DNA of 5,655 nt. Origin: Thiomonas sp. (GTDB taxonomy: Bacteria; Pseudomonadota; Gammaproteobacteria; Burkholderiales; Burkholderiaceae). The stretch lies in contig DAIAZB010000367.1 of assembly GCA_027443745.1 (NCBI GenBank), positions 1 through 5,655 of the forward strand. The letters run 5' to 3'. A program made the translations under genes and the position numbers. The notes beneath the pieces are model-generated. The model searched no databases. It saw only the letters and a program-made list of their open reading frames with translations, and was not told the DNA's origin. Positions within the stretch are counted from its first letter, which is position 1; each line of letters opens with the position of its first letter. Shown here piece after piece: positions 5,635 through 5,655 of the stretch.

Positions 5635-5655
5635 ATGGACGACCGCAGGGAGCAG
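5635..5655 (+). CDS. Possible start of a divergent gene, cut by the window edge
   Basis: An ATG at 5635 opens a plus-strand frame of seven codons (MDDRREQ) running off the window, with 13 bases between it and the tsaE ATG on the other strand. No clear ribosome binding site precedes it. In several betaproteobacteria the gene divergent from tsaE is queG (epoxyqueuosine reductase), which would fit, but seven residues cannot identify it. The alternative is a minus-strand gene ending at the TAA at 5622-5624, whose frame is also open to the window edge. Confidence 0.3.

Noticed and set aside
1..5655. CRISPR arrays, tRNA or rRNA genes, insertion sequences, riboswitches
   Set aside because: No spaced direct repeats, transposase motifs or recognisable RNA structures were seen on either strand; nearly all of the window is occupied by five recognised genes.

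Overview
The window is ordinary GC-rich (roughly 60 percent or more by eye), densely packed bacterial chromosome. The AmiC-type amidase with an AMIN domain and a twin-arginine signal, the tsaE-amiC gene pair and the DedA relative all suggest a Gram-negative proteobacterium. A betaproteobacterium of the Burkholderiales type is the best guess, but that is inferred from gene order and protein flavour, not from a database match.

Layout from left to right. At 1-299 (+) is the 3' end of a DedA-family membrane protein gene. It converges on a two-gene TRAP transporter unit of the TAXI type on the minus strand: the periplasmic solute-binding protein (2432-3403) comes first, followed 13 bp later by one large fused membrane subunit (319-2418). 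Upstream of this unit, also on the minus strand, are tsaE (5049-5621, the tRNA t6A-modification ATPase) and amiC (3549-5000, a septal peptidoglycan amidase), separated by 48 bp. At the right edge a plus-strand ATG at 5635 probably opens a divergent gene, of which only seven codons are visible.

How the parts work together. TsaE and AmiC are housekeeping proteins (tRNA t6A34-37 region modification and daughter-cell separation) that are probably co-transcribed because of proximity. The TAXI protein captures an unidentified, probably small acidic, solute in the periplasm and hands it to the fused TRAP permease for sodium- or proton-driven import. A 145-bp gap separates amiC from the TAXI gene and holds a hairpin just after amiC and a perfect 12-bp palindrome 60 bp ahead of the TAXI start, so the transporter is probably its own transcription unit.

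No mobile element, CRISPR array, tRNA, rRNA or riboswitch was seen, and no gene-free stretch exceeds 145 bases. I found no evidence for an undescribed multi-gene system. The observations worth a second look are small: a hairpin built from the two convergent stop codons, dyads in each of the two minus-strand intergenic gaps, a hairpin that would enclose the tsaE start codon, a lysine-rich low-GC insertion inside TsaE, a histidine-rich tail on the permease, and the co-location of a DedA gene with a Tat-exported amidase.
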